64,000 nucleotides of DNA from the NCBI GenBank assembly GCA_046294345.1, contig JBKBJT010000003.1:1-64000 (forward strand), given 5' to 3'. The notes beneath the pieces are model-generated. The model did no database searches. It saw only the letters and a program-made list of their open reading frames with translations, and was not told where the DNA came from. A program made the position numbers and the translations under genes. Origin of the DNA: Ferrovibrio sp046294345. Its GTDB lineage: Bacteria; Pseudomonadota; Alphaproteobacteria; Ferrovibrionales; Ferrovibrionaceae. This document shows, one piece after another, positions 51,789 to 60,125 of the stretch (positions are counted from its first letter, which is position 1; each line of letters opens with the position of its first letter).

Positions 51789-52368
51789 ACCCACTCCCCT
51801 GGTGCCGGACCATGAGGTCTGGCAGCAGGTGACCGCCAGCGCGCGCCCGCTGAAGAAAAACGTGGTGCCCGAACCGCTGGCACCGCTGCCCAAACTGTTC
51901 CGGCCGGAAGGTCCGGGCAATGCCGCGGTAGCCAAGGCCGAGGCGCGGCAGAAAACGCCGCTTCCACATGGCCGTCACGCCGACAAACCGGCGCCGCAGA
52001 TGGACAAGCGGCTCAAGCAGCGTTTCCAGCGCGGCGAACTGCCGATCGAGGCGCGCATCGACCTGCATGGCCTGACCTTGGCCAATGCCGAACGCGCGCT
52101 TAGCCGGCTGATCCGCGACTGCATCGCCCAGCAGAAACGCTGCCTGCTGGTGATCACCGGCAAGGGCTCCGTGCGGAGCGAGGCTGAAATCGAGACCATG
52201 CAGAAAGGCCGCGGTGTGCTGCGCGCCTGGCTGCCGGACTACCTGAAACGCGGCCCCTGGCGTGACGAGGTGCTGGGCGTCACGCCGGCGCGGCCCGAGA
52301 TGGGCGGCGGCGGCGCCTTCTACGTGCTGCTGCGCAGGCAGCGGGAAGAAATAGCTTTGAAACGCTGA
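51763..52368 (+). CDS. Smr domain protein
   Basis: A 201-residue protein with a basic, proline-rich N-terminus and a C-terminal Smr domain (ARIDLHGLTLANAERALSRLI, LLVITGKGS, GVLRAWLPDYL). Smr domains are nucleic-acid-cutting or ribosome-rescue related modules in other proteins. The start MAPKRSK at 51763 lies inside lutC. Smr genes often follow mltA in alphaproteobacteria; here lut genes lie between. Confidence 0.9.
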   Translation: MAPKRSKAKPTPLVPDHEVWQQVTASARPLKKNVVPEPLAPLPKLFRPEGPGNAAVAKAEARQKTPLPHGRHADKPAPQMDKRLKQRFQRGELPIEARIDLHGLTLANAERALSRLIRDCIAQQKRCLLVITGKGSVRSEAEIETMQKGRGVLRAWLPDYLKRGPWRDEVLGVTPARPEMGGGGAFYVLLRRQREEIALKR

Positions 52369-52454
52369 GCCAATCCGGACCAAACGCCGTCATGCTTGCC
52401 AAGCTGCCGTATGCGGCGGAAAGTCATTGCAGTTTATCGTCCCGGAAGGTTCCC

Positions 52455-53540
52455 ATGTCGATCCACGATCACTTCTCCCCCGACTACGCCACTGCGCGCC
52501 AGAAATTCCTCAGTGCTGCGCAGGCGGTCGGCGCGTCGATTGAAAGCATCCCGCATCCGCTGAAAGGCATTGCCGGCGAGGATCTGTTCACCGACGCGGC
52601 CTGGATCGGGCCGAGGGATGCGCGCGCCGTGCTGGTCACCGTGTCAGGCACCCATGGCATCGAAGGTTACTATGGTTCGGGCTGCCAGGTCGGCTGGCTG
52701 AACGAGGGCCACGCCGCAAAGCTGTCGGCCGATACCGCTCTGCTGCTGATCCATGGTAGCAACCCTTATGGTTTCTCCTGGGGCCGGCGGGTGAACGAAG
52801 ACAACATGGACATCAACCGCAATTTCATCGATTTCGACAGCAAGACTCCGCCCGCCAACCCGGCATATGCCGAAGTGCATGCCTGGCTGGTGCCGGAACA
52901 GTGGAGTGATGCGGCCGCTGCCGATATCCGCCAGAAGATCGCCGCCTATTACGATCGGGTCGGCGCGAAGGCCGCTACGGCCGCCATCGTCGGCGGCCAG
53001 CACAGCCACAAGGACGGCATCTTCTATGGCGGCACGCAGGCCTGCTGGTCGCACCGCACCATCAAGGCGATTGCCGACAAATACCTGCAATCCGCGAAAC
53101 GCATCTGCGTGCTGGATTTCCATACCGGGCTCGGGCCCTTCGGCTATTCGGAGATGATCTGCCGCCACGCGCCGGACTCCGAACCGCTGGCGCTGGCGCG
53201 GCGCTGGTTCGGCGATGCCGTCACCTCGCCGGCCCTGGGCCAGTCGGATTCTCCTGTTATCGAGGGCAACCTGCGCATGGGCCTGGTGCGCTTCTGCCCG
53301 CAGGCCGTGACGGTGGCGCTGAATATCGAAGTCGGCACGCTCAGTTCGGAAGACGTGCGGATGTCGGTGATCGCCGACAACTGGCTGCATCTGCGCGGCG
53401 ATGTGTTCTCGCCGCTGGGCCAGGCGATCAAGGCGCAGATCCGCGCCGCCTTCTATCCCGACAACGATGACTGGCGAAACCTGTGTTATCCGCGCGCCGT
53501 GGAAATCCAGCGCCAAGCGCTGGCCGGGTTGGCGAGCTGA
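52455..53540 (+). CDS. DUF2817 / M14-like zinc carboxypeptidase family protein
   Basis: A 361-residue protein of the DUF2817 group, distantly related to M14 metallocarboxypeptidases. Motifs GTHGIEGYYGS, DINRNF and LDFHTGLGP with histidines at the probable metal site, plus a late glutamate region (LNIEVGTLSSE). No signal peptide is seen. Ribosome site GGAAGG before ATG 52455. Substrate unknown. It converges with the binding-protein gene. Confidence 0.85.
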   Translation: MSIHDHFSPDYATARQKFLSAAQAVGASIESIPHPLKGIAGEDLFTDAAWIGPRDARAVLVTVSGTHGIEGYYGSGCQVGWLNEGHAAKLSADTALLLIHGSNPYGFSWGRRVNEDNMDINRNFIDFDSKTPPANPAYAEVHAWLVPEQWSDAAAADIRQKIAAYYDRVGAKAATAAIVGGQHSHKDGIFYGGTQACWSHRTIKAIADKYLQSAKRICVLDFHTGLGPFGYSEMICRHAPDSEPLALARRWFGDAVTSPALGQSDSPVIEGNLRMGLVRFCPQAVTVALNIEVGTLSSEDVRMSVIADNWLHLRGDVFSPLGQAIKAQIRAAFYPDNDDWRNLCYPRAVEIQRQALAGLAS

Positions 53541-53557
53541 TCGGGCAGGGCTAACGA

Positions 53558-54394
53558 TCAGCCAGGATTGCGGACCGCGCCATTCTGCGCCTGCGGCCCG
53601 CCTTCCCAGCGGCGCAGGATCTGGTCATAACTGCCGTTGCGCCGGATGGTTTCCAGGCCACGGTCGAATGTCGCACAGAGCTCGGCACGGCGGAAAGCGA
53701 CGCTGTATTCGGTCGGCGGGAAAAGAGCGAATTCCTGCAGCGCCGCGCTGGTATCCACGCCGATCTCCGGGCTGTGCATCAGGTGGCGGAAGATGCGCCG
53801 GTCCATGATCACCACGTCGGTGCGGCCGCTGAACAGCGCGCGCACCTGCAGTATCTGGTTGGCCACTTCGCGGTAACGCGAATTGCGTGCCTGCACATCG
53901 GCCATGGCCCCACCCAGGATGCGATGGGCATTCTGGAAGGCCATCACGTCATATCCTGCCAGGTCCGCCACGGCTTGCAGCGGCAGATTTCGACCCGACA
54001 GGGCGAAGGCGGTATTCCGGTAGACCAGCAGGGTGCGGGTCAGGCAGCCGGACAGGCCCATGGCGGCATTGGCCGGCGCGATGCCGTCGAACATGCCGTG
54101 GCGGAAATCCTCGGACAGCCGCCCGAACGGCACCAGTTCGGCATGGAAATCGAACCCACCGGCCTGCATGGCCGCCGCGATCAGTTCGTATTCCAGCCCG
54201 CCCAGGCTACCGTCGGGTTTCTGGATCACATAGGGCGCCACCGGGCGCAGGCCGATTTCCAGCGCGCCGCGACCAGCCTGCTGCGCATGTGCCGTGGCCA
54301 CGGCAAGCCCGCCCGCCAGGATAAGGGCGGCATGGATGCAGGTCCGGCGGACGATCCGCAACAGGATGCCGCCAAGGATATGGCGCGGTAACAC
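53558..54394 (-). CDS. Periplasmic amino-acid-type substrate-binding protein
   Basis: A 278-residue protein of the SBP_bac_3 type with a signal peptide (ALILAGGLAVATAHAQ, about 23-38) and the binding fold: LEIGLRPVAPYVIQKPDGSLGGLEYELIAAAM, FDGIAPANAA, and a terminal FDRGLETIRRNGSYDQILRRW. No permease or ATPase is adjacent, so it may be an orphan sensor or a degenerate transporter piece. Weak conservation of the ligand residues is possible; ligand unknown. Confidence 0.8.
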   Translation of the reverse strand: MLPRHILGGILLRIVRRTCIHAALILAGGLAVATAHAQQAGRGALEIGLRPVAPYVIQKPDGSLGGLEYELIAAAMQAGGFDFHAELVPFGRLSEDFRHGMFDGIAPANAAMGLSGCLTRTLLVYRNTAFALSGRNLPLQAVADLAGYDVMAFQNAHRILGGAMADVQARNSRYREVANQILQVRALFSGRTDVVIMDRRIFRHLMHSPEIGVDTSAALQEFALFPPTEYSVAFRRAELCATFDRGLETIRRNGSYDQILRRWEGGPQAQNGAVRNPG

Positions 54395-54476
54395 GCCATG
54401 ATACTAGGATGCGTTCCATGATCGGGCAATGCGAAGACGGGATGTTGGGCACCCTGCGCATACAGGATTTGCCGGG

Positions 54477-54827
54477 ATGACACCGTTCGGCGCCCGCATC
54501 CGCAGCCTGCGTCAGGCCCGCGGCATTTCGCTCAAGCAGATGGCGGAAGACCTCGGCGTTTCGGCGGCCTATCTCTCGGCGCTGGAACACGGCCATCGCG
54601 GCCGGCCGAGCTGGTTGTTGCTGCAACGCATCTGCGGCTATCTCAACATTATCTGGGATGACGCCGAGGAACTGGCCGAACTGGCCAAGATGTCGCATCC
54701 GCGCGTCACCATCGACACGGCTGGCCTGAGCCCTAGGGCGACGCTGTTGGCCAACGAACTGGGCCGGCGCATCGACAAGCTGGACGACGCGAAACTGGAG
54801 CAGATGCTCAAGCTGCTGCGCGGCTGA
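54477..54827 (+). CDS. XRE family helix-turn-helix regulator
   Basis: A 116-residue DNA-binding protein: IRSLRQARGISLKQMAEDLGVSAAYLSALEHGHRGRP is the XRE helix-turn-helix (about 6-45). A C-terminal helical part (NELGRRIDKLDDAKLEQMLKLL) may dimerise. The start at 54477 is used. It is divergent to the binding-protein gene (82-bp gap) and converges with the SDR gene, leaving 9 nt between stops. Target unknown. Confidence 0.85.
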   Translation: MTPFGARIRSLRQARGISLKQMAEDLGVSAAYLSALEHGHRGRPSWLLLQRICGYLNIIWDDAEELAELAKMSHPRVTIDTAGLSPRATLLANELGRRIDKLDDAKLEQMLKLLRG

Positions 54828-54836
54828 AGCCCTGTG

Positions 54837-55625
54837 TCAGCGCCCTGCCGGCGGGCGCGGCGCCGCCAGCCGCATGCCGGCATCGATCATCAGCGTCTCG
54901 CCGGTGATGTTCGGCGCCGAGGTCAGGAAGAAGGCAATATTCTCGGCGATGTCGGCGGCGGTGTTGGTGCGGCCCAGCGGTGCCATCGCGGCCCAGCCGG
55001 CCCGCAGCGCTTCGTAGGCCGTCTCGCCCATGCCCTGCTTCAGCCATTCGCCCTCGACGAAGCCGGGGCAGACGCTGTTGATGCGGACCTCAGGCGCCAG
55101 TACGCGGGCCAGGCCCAGCGTCAGGCCGTTCAGCGCCGCCTTCGATGCGACATAGGCCAGCGACGAGCCGACGGCGACCACGCCGGCAATCGACGAAACA
55201 TTGACGATGGCGCCCTTTGTGGCCCGCAGATAAGGCTCGGCCGCGCGCACCATCTGATAAGGGCCGATGGTGTTGACGGCATAGATGTCGTGGAAATCTT
55301 GCGCCGACAGGCCATCGAGATCCTTATGGGCGACGAATTTCGTCGTGCCGGCATTGTTCACGAGGTAATCCAGGTGGCCGAAATGGCTCACCGTCTCGTC
55401 CACGATGCGGCGGCAATCGGTGTCGCTCGCCACGTTGCCCTGCACCAGCAGGGTATCGACGCCACTTTTGCGACATTCGGCAGCGACGCCTTCCGCTGCC
55501 GCCCGGCTTTTCGAGAAATTGATGGCGATGTGGCAGCCGCGTGCGGCCAGCAGCTTCGCCGTGGCGGCGCCGATGCCGCTGGAGGCACCGGTGATCAGCG
55601 CTACGCGCCCGTTGAGGTCGGTCAT
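54837..55625 (-). CDS. Short-chain dehydrogenase/reductase
   Basis: A 262-residue classical SDR: NAD(P)-binding TGASSGIGAATAKLLA (about 14-29), NNAGTTKFV, catalytic triad in VSSIAGVVAVGSSLAYVASKAA (Ser, Tyr, Lys), and PGFVEGEWL. The product is probably an oxidoreductase of unknown substrate, similar to FabG-like enzymes. Its Shine-Dalgarno (GGGAGG, 8 nt before ATG) lies in the 3' arm of a 34-nt hairpin at 55634-55667. Downstream of hslU on the same strand. Confidence 0.88.
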   Translation of the reverse strand: MTDLNGRVALITGASSGIGAATAKLLAARGCHIAINFSKSRAAAEGVAAECRKSGVDTLLVQGNVASDTDCRRIVDETVSHFGHLDYLVNNAGTTKFVAHKDLDGLSAQDFHDIYAVNTIGPYQMVRAAEPYLRATKGAIVNVSSIAGVVAVGSSLAYVASKAALNGLTLGLARVLAPEVRINSVCPGFVEGEWLKQGMGETAYEALRAGWAAMAPLGRTNTAADIAENIAFFLTSAPNITGETLMIDAGMRLAAPRPPAGR

Positions 55626-55633
55626 CCTTTTGT

Positions 55634-55667
55634 CCTCCCGTCTCTGCGTCCAGCAGACGACGGGAGG
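55634..55667 (-). promoter_or_regulatory. Stable hairpin covering the SDR ribosome-binding site
   Basis: CCTCCCGTC and TCTGC pair with GCAGA and GACGGGAGG around a 5-nt loop, with a single bulged base: a 14-bp stem. In the minus-strand transcript the stem includes GGGAGG, the best ribosome site for the SDR. It has no T-run, so it looks more like a translational control element than a terminator of hslU. Confidence 0.6.
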
Positions 55668-55687
55668 CCGCGCCGGTCAAGCCGGCT

Positions 55688-57004
55688 TTACAGGATGAAC
55701 TTGCTCAGGTCGGCGTTTTTCGCCAGGTCGCCGATGCGGGCCTGCACATAGGCCGCGTCGATGGTCACCGTCTGGCCGGAATGATCGGCCGCGGTGTAGC
55801 TGATCTCTTCCAGCACGCGTTCCAGGATGGTGTGCAGGCGGCGGGCGCCGATATTCTCCACGCCCTCGTTCACCTCGGCCGCGATCTGCGCCAGGGCGTC
55901 GATGGCATCGTCGGTGAAATTCAGCGTCACCTGCTCGGTGCCCAGCAGGGCGACATACTGCTTCAGCAGGCTGGCTTCGGGCTCGGTCAGGATGCGCTTG
56001 AAATCCTCGCGCGTCAGGCCTTTCAGCTCCACGCGGATCGGCAGGCGGCCCTGCAGTTCGGGCAGCAGGTCGCTCGGCTTGGCCACCGAAAAGGCGCCGG
56101 ATGCGATGAACAGGATATGGTCTGTTTTCACGGTGCCGTGTTTTGTGTTGACGACCGTGCCCTCGATCAGCGGCAGCAGATCGCGCTGCACGCCCTCGCG
56201 CGAAACATCGCCACCGCCGCGATATTCGCTGCGGGCGCAGATCTTGTCGATCTCGTCGATGAAGACGATGCCGTTCTGCTCGACAGACGTGATGGCCTCC
56301 TTCACCAGGTTGTCCTGGTCCAGCAGCTTGTCGCTTTCCTCCTGGATCAGGGCCTTCATCGCCTCGCCCACGCTGGTCTTGCGCGGTTTGCCGCGCAGGC
56401 CGCCGAAGGCCTTGCCCAGCATGTCCTGCAGGTTGGCCATGCCCATCTGCGCGCCGGGCATACCGGGAATCTCGAACATCGGCATGCCGCCGCTGCCGGC
56501 ATCCTTCAGCTCGATCTCGATCTCGCGCTTGTCCAGCTCGCCCTCGCGCAGCATCTTGCGGAATTTCTGCCGCGTCTCGACGCTGGCCTTGTCGCCCACC
56601 AGGGCATCCAGCAGGCGTTCTTCCGCCGCCAGTTCGGCGCGTGCCGCCACGTCCTTGCGCTTGCGTTCGCGTGTCATGGTCACGGCGCTGTCCAGCAAAT
56701 CGCGCACGATCTGCTCGACATCGCGGCCGACATAGCCAACCTCGGTGAACTTGGTGGCTTCCACCTTCAGGAAGGGCGCGTTGGCCAGTTTGGCCAGGCG
56801 GCGCGAAATCTCGGTCTTGCCCACGCCTGTCGGCCCGATCATCAGGATATTCTTCGGCAGCACCTCGTCGCGCAAAGCATCGGGCAGCTGCTGGCGGCGC
56901 CAGCGGTTGCGGAGGGCGACGGCCACGGCCTTCTTGGCCTCGTGCTGGCCGACGATGTAGCGGTCGAGTTCGGAAACGATTTCGCGCGGCGAGAACGAGG
57001 TCAT
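55688..57004 (-). CDS. hslU: HslU ATPase of the HslVU protease
   Basis: AAA+ unfoldase that feeds HslV. The 438-residue product has the N-terminal VSELDRYIVGQHEAKKAVAVAL, Walker A GPTGVGKTE, Walker B FIDEIDKI, the ring-pore region and the C-terminal FIL end that fits into HslV. The start overlaps the hslV stop in an ATGA. A longer in-frame extension in the hslV region is rejected. Confidence 0.96.
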   Translation of the reverse strand: MTSFSPREIVSELDRYIVGQHEAKKAVAVALRNRWRRQQLPDALRDEVLPKNILMIGPTGVGKTEISRRLAKLANAPFLKVEATKFTEVGYVGRDVEQIVRDLLDSAVTMTRERKRKDVAARAELAAEERLLDALVGDKASVETRQKFRKMLREGELDKREIEIELKDAGSGGMPMFEIPGMPGAQMGMANLQDMLGKAFGGLRGKPRKTSVGEAMKALIQEESDKLLDQDNLVKEAITSVEQNGIVFIDEIDKICARSEYRGGGDVSREGVQRDLLPLIEGTVVNTKHGTVKTDHILFIASGAFSVAKPSDLLPELQGRLPIRVELKGLTREDFKRILTEPEASLLKQYVALLGTEQVTLNFTDDAIDALAQIAAEVNEGVENIGARRLHTILERVLEEISYTAADHSGQTVTIDAAYVQARIGDLAKNADLSKFIL

Positions 57005-57558
57005 GACAGGGTTTCGATGATGATGTTGCGGTTGGTGTAGACGCAGATATCGGCGGCGATTTCCAGGCTGCGCTTGGCGATGGCTTCGGCGTTCATGTCG
57101 GGGCGGTCGATCAGCGCGCGGGCGGCGGCCAGCGCGTAATTCCCGCCCGAGCCGATGCCGATCAGGCCGTCTTCGGGCTCCAGCACGTCGCCGGTGCCGG
57201 TCAGCACCAGCGACACCGATTTGTCGGCCACGGCCATCATGGCTTCCAGCCGGCGCAGGTAGCGATCGGTGCGCCAGTCCTTGGCCAGTTCCACGCAGGC
57301 CCGGGCAAGCTGGCCGGGGTGGCGCTCCAGCTTGGCTTCCAGCCGCTCGAACAGGGTGAAGGCATCGGCGGTGGCGCCGGCGAAACCGGCCAGGATCGAA
57401 CCGTCGCCGATGCGGCGCACTTTGCGGGCATTCGACTTGATCACGGTCTGGCCCAGGCTCACCTGACCGTCGCCGGCCAGAACCACCTGGCTGCCCTTGC
57501 GGACGGCAAGGATGGTGGTGCCATGCCAGGTCGGCACGCGGTCGTCGCTGCTGCTCAT
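57001..57558 (-). CDS. hslV: HslV peptidase subunit
   Basis: Proteasome-like threonine peptidase. The 185-residue product has a short propeptide and the catalytic threonine in HGTTILAVRKG, with the GDGQVSLGQTV and GSGGNYALAAARAL motifs. Operon with hslU; a heat-shock promoter candidate lies upstream (57593-57621). Confidence 0.97.
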   Translation of the reverse strand: MSSSDDRVPTWHGTTILAVRKGSQVVLAGDGQVSLGQTVIKSNARKVRRIGDGSILAGFAGATADAFTLFERLEAKLERHPGQLARACVELAKDWRTDRYLRRLEAMMAVADKSVSLVLTGTGDVLEPEDGLIGIGSGGNYALAAARALIDRPDMNAEAIAKRSLEIAADICVYTNRNIIIETLS

Positions 57559-57592
57559 GACGGGAAAACCTCAAGCATTGGAATGCCCTATC

Positions 57593-57621
57593 ATGTAGGG
57601 AGGCATGCCCGTGCATGCAAG
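57593..57621 (-). promoter_or_regulatory. Heat-shock sigma (RpoH) promoter candidate for hslVU
   Basis: On the minus strand CTTG (57621-57618), an 18-nt spacer and CCTACAT (57599-57593) match the alphaproteobacterial RpoH consensus CTTG-N17/18-CYTATNT at all of the first box and 6 of 7 in the second. It lies 35 nt upstream of the hslV start. Confidence 0.6.
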
Positions 57622-57787
57622 CCGCCCGATCCCGCCCGGCCGGTGCCGAGATCCCGGCCTGCAACCGGCGGTCTATGCTGCTTTGGTGGAGAGGCGAGTA
57701 CGGGTGTAGGTCGCCCCCTCGACTCCTGCCGGGCCCTATCCTAGAATTTTATCCACATCGGCCGATGGTGGCGGTCGGGGGGAATGG

Positions 57788-58657
57788 ATGAATTATCTCA
57801 TTGATCCGAACGGAAACTGGTGGCGCTGGCCGTCGGCGAATCTGGCCGAGCGCCTCGGTTATCCCGATCCCGATTTCGACATGCCGTCTTATGCCGCGCG
57901 CAATCTCGGCTATGTCTGGCTGCTGGTGCAGCCGAACGTCACCTTCCTGCAGTTCCGCGCCGGCATGCTCAGCCGTTTCTGCCTCGACTCGCTCAAGCCC
58001 TATCTGCGCAAGGCGGTGAAGGACAAGCCGGTTGGCCTGGTCTATTTCGCCAGCGGCTGGCTCGAGGAAGCCTATGTGGACGCCGAACAGTTGTTGGCGC
58101 GCATGGATCAGCTCGCCTTCCTGCGCGAGCCGCGCATGCGCGATCTGTTCATCCGCAAGCCCCATGAGCCACGCGACTGGGCGCACCACACTCATCGCGA
58201 CCTTGCCGGCTTGTTTGAACTCTGGCGGTTTGTTGATGGCCAGTACACCCCGCCGGTGGAACGCTATCTGAAACAAACCGGCTTGATCAACAGAACAGTG
58301 CATGTCGAGCCCGGCAATGACGGCAACCTTTATGTGAACACCAGCGGCGCCGGCTTTACCGTGTATGACGATTTCTCTTTTCAGAATTGCATCGGTCGCT
58401 TGCTGACCGATCAGCCGGACAAGGCCTATGGGCGTTGGATCGAAAGCATCTACAAAGACTGCTTGATGACGGGTGATCCAGTGCTCGACGATGTTGACGC
58501 CATAATCGAGCAGGACGGTCATGATCCCCGCCGTCGGCGTTACCAGCGCGTCATTTTGCGCTGGCGCACGCCGGACGGCAGGCGACTCATCACCGGCAGC
58601 TCACTGGTCAATGCGACTATCTCGATACCATTGGGTGTCGAGACGCCTTCCGCTTAA
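57788..58657 (+). CDS. Unrecognised protein with PAS-like C-terminal half
   Basis: A 289-residue protein with no family I can name. The N-terminal half (MNYLIDPNGNWWRWP..., many Trp, Arg, Tyr residues, to about 165) is unassigned. Residues about 168-285 look PAS-like: YVNTSGAGFTVYDDFSF, then QPDKAYGRWIESIYKDCLM and a terminal LRWRTPDGRRLITGSSL. The 3' end is 7 nt from the convergent gene at 58665. The gap to hslV is 229 bp. Whether the two convergent genes function together is not known. Confidence 0.7.
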   Translation: MNYLIDPNGNWWRWPSANLAERLGYPDPDFDMPSYAARNLGYVWLLVQPNVTFLQFRAGMLSRFCLDSLKPYLRKAVKDKPVGLVYFASGWLEEAYVDAEQLLARMDQLAFLREPRMRDLFIRKPHEPRDWAHHTHRDLAGLFELWRFVDGQYTPPVERYLKQTGLINRTVHVEPGNDGNLYVNTSGAGFTVYDDFSFQNCIGRLLTDQPDKAYGRWIESIYKDCLMTGDPVLDDVDAIIEQDGHDPRRRRYQRVILRWRTPDGRRLITGSSLVNATISIPLGVETPSA

Positions 58658-58664
58658 GCAAAAT

Positions 58665-59480
58665 TCAATTCGTAACCGGCCGCTGCTCGGTAGTGTCTGG
58701 TTTGCGATGCTGCTTTTCTTCCGCTTCTTCCAGAAGCGCCTCGAAGCGCGCCATGTCAGCCAGCATCTCAGTTTGAGGCATCCACACCAGCGTACCCTGA
58801 TAGTGTGGCCCAACCGGCGAATTATACCAATCCATGGCAGGCTCAACACGCTGATAGCCATAAGCAGCAGCGACGCCCATTTCGACCAGTTTGGTACTCA
58901 CAAAACTGATCGTGTAATCGGCATCCCATTTTGTATAGGCCAATGCTCGTGAAATGCGCGGCAGAATCACGGCCATGTGGCGCCGGCGATAATCCGGATG
59001 AATCCAGGTACAGCCTGAATAGACGACGCGACCTTTGATGCGAGTCGCGCTGGGCGCATTGATGGTGCAGCTTTCACCATCGTGGCGCATGCGGGCTGGA
59101 TCAGCATAGAACAGTTTCAGGCTTTCGATCGCTTCGCCCAAATTGCTGTCGCGCAGATCGAACATATGAGCGGCCTGGGTACTGATGATTTCGCCATCGT
59201 CATTGCGGCCTATCAACCAGAAGCCCTTGCTCGCATCAATTCCGCTGTAATGACAGTCGAAAGTCGGCGGCAGCCCGTACCAGTGTTTGAGGTTCATGCG
59301 ATTGACGTCGCGCAACAATTCAAAATCGGTACTGAGCTCCAGGGTGATACCGCGGTCGCGCGCGGCCTTGTCGGCGGCGAGGAAAAAATGGCCGAGCTGT
59401 TCGCGCGGACCATGTTTGAGGGTGATTTGGTCGAGAAGACGCTGGGATTTCTGACCAAGACGCGGGTAGTGGATAGACAT
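58665..59480 (-). CDS. Unrecognised protein with GNAT-like fold
   Basis: A 271-residue protein. The region VVYSGCTWIHPDYRRRHMAVILPRI resembles acetyl-CoA-binding motif A of GNAT acyltransferases, although the usual Gly-x-Gly/Ala is replaced. Upstream strands (KGFWLIGRNDDGEIISTQAAH) also fit that fold. N-terminus: MSIHYPRLGQKSQRLLDQI. The C-terminal tail is charged. By eye its base composition is less G+C-rich than its neighbours. It converges with the gene at 57788, 7 nt between stops. Function unknown. Confidence 0.65.
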   Translation of the reverse strand: MSIHYPRLGQKSQRLLDQITLKHGPREQLGHFFLAADKAARDRGITLELSTDFELLRDVNRMNLKHWYGLPPTFDCHYSGIDASKGFWLIGRNDDGEIISTQAAHMFDLRDSNLGEAIESLKLFYADPARMRHDGESCTINAPSATRIKGRVVYSGCTWIHPDYRRRHMAVILPRISRALAYTKWDADYTISFVSTKLVEMGVAAAYGYQRVEPAMDWYNSPVGPHYQGTLVWMPQTEMLADMARFEALLEEAEEKQHRKPDTTEQRPVTN

Positions 59481-59591
59481 GCATGCCTCCGTTGCAGGGT
59501 GGTAACGGCGGCGAGTCTACACACTTACGGTTAGTCAGGCAGCGGCAATGCGTGTTTCAGGTTGTGGTAGTACCGATGCGGCGCACAAAAA

Positions 59592-59615
59592 AACCGGGCC
59601 GTTATCGGCCCGGTT
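59592..59615 (-). terminator. Intrinsic terminator of the XRE gene
   Basis: AACCGGGCCG and CGGCCCGGTT form a 10-bp stem with a TTAT loop. Read leftward the stem ends in a run of seven T, the classic form for the minus-strand XRE gene that stops at 59661. The plus-strand side has only a short T-run. Confidence 0.85.
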
Positions 59616-59660
59616 TTGCTTGTCAGCGAATGAATACGCCGTGCTGCTGCCCGCGCAGGA

Positions 59661-60125
59661 TCAGGACTGCACCGTCTCCGGTTGTTCGTCCTCACCCTCG
59701 GGCTTGCCGCTATAGGAGGCAGCCGCAGCCTTAATCAGCTGGAAAATCCGGTCGCGCACCATCGGATCGGTGATCTTGCCGAAATTGCGCACCAGCTCGA
59801 GCGCCTGGCGCCGCGAGACCGGGCTCTTGTCCTGCTCGATCTCGGATACCACCGCATGCTCAGGCCGCGCGGTCGGCTGTTGTTCGATGCCGGGCATGTC
59901 CTCAAAGAAATAGGACGGCGGCACGTTCAGGATCTGGGCGAACTGCTGCAGCCGGCTGGCGCCGATGCGGTTCAGGCCCTTTTCATATTTCTGGATCTGC
60001 TGAAAGCTCAATCCAACCGAGGCGCCGAGCCGTTCCTGGCTGAATCCCGCCAGGGTGCGGCAAGCGCGCAGCCGGGCCCCGACATGCGCGTCGTAAGGGT
60101 TCGGTTTACGCATCGACTTCTCCAT
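59661..60125 (-). CDS. XRE family transcriptional regulator, alphaproteobacterial type
   Basis: A 154-residue regulator with the helix-turn-helix GARLRACRTLAGFSQERLGASVGLSFQQIQKYEKGLNRIGASRLQQFAQIL, followed by VPPSYFFEDMPG, a form common in alphaproteobacteria. The C-terminal half (RRQALELVRNFGKITDPMVRDRIFQLIKAAA) is helical. Two starts are possible, 60125 and 60113. Terminated by the strong hairpin at 59592. The target is unknown; the divergent, 523-bp gap to the chemoreceptor gene may contain it. Confidence 0.9.
   Translation of the reverse strand: MEKSMRKPNPYDAHVGARLRACRTLAGFSQERLGASVGLSFQQIQKYEKGLNRIGASRLQQFAQILNVPPSYFFEDMPGIEQQPTARPEHAVVSEIEQDKSPVSRRQALELVRNFGKITDPMVRDRIFQLIKAAAASYSGKPEGEDEQPETVQS

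Noticed and set aside
55781..57040. A 419-codon plus-strand frame opposite hslU
   Set aside because: Shadow of hslU; no family similarity.
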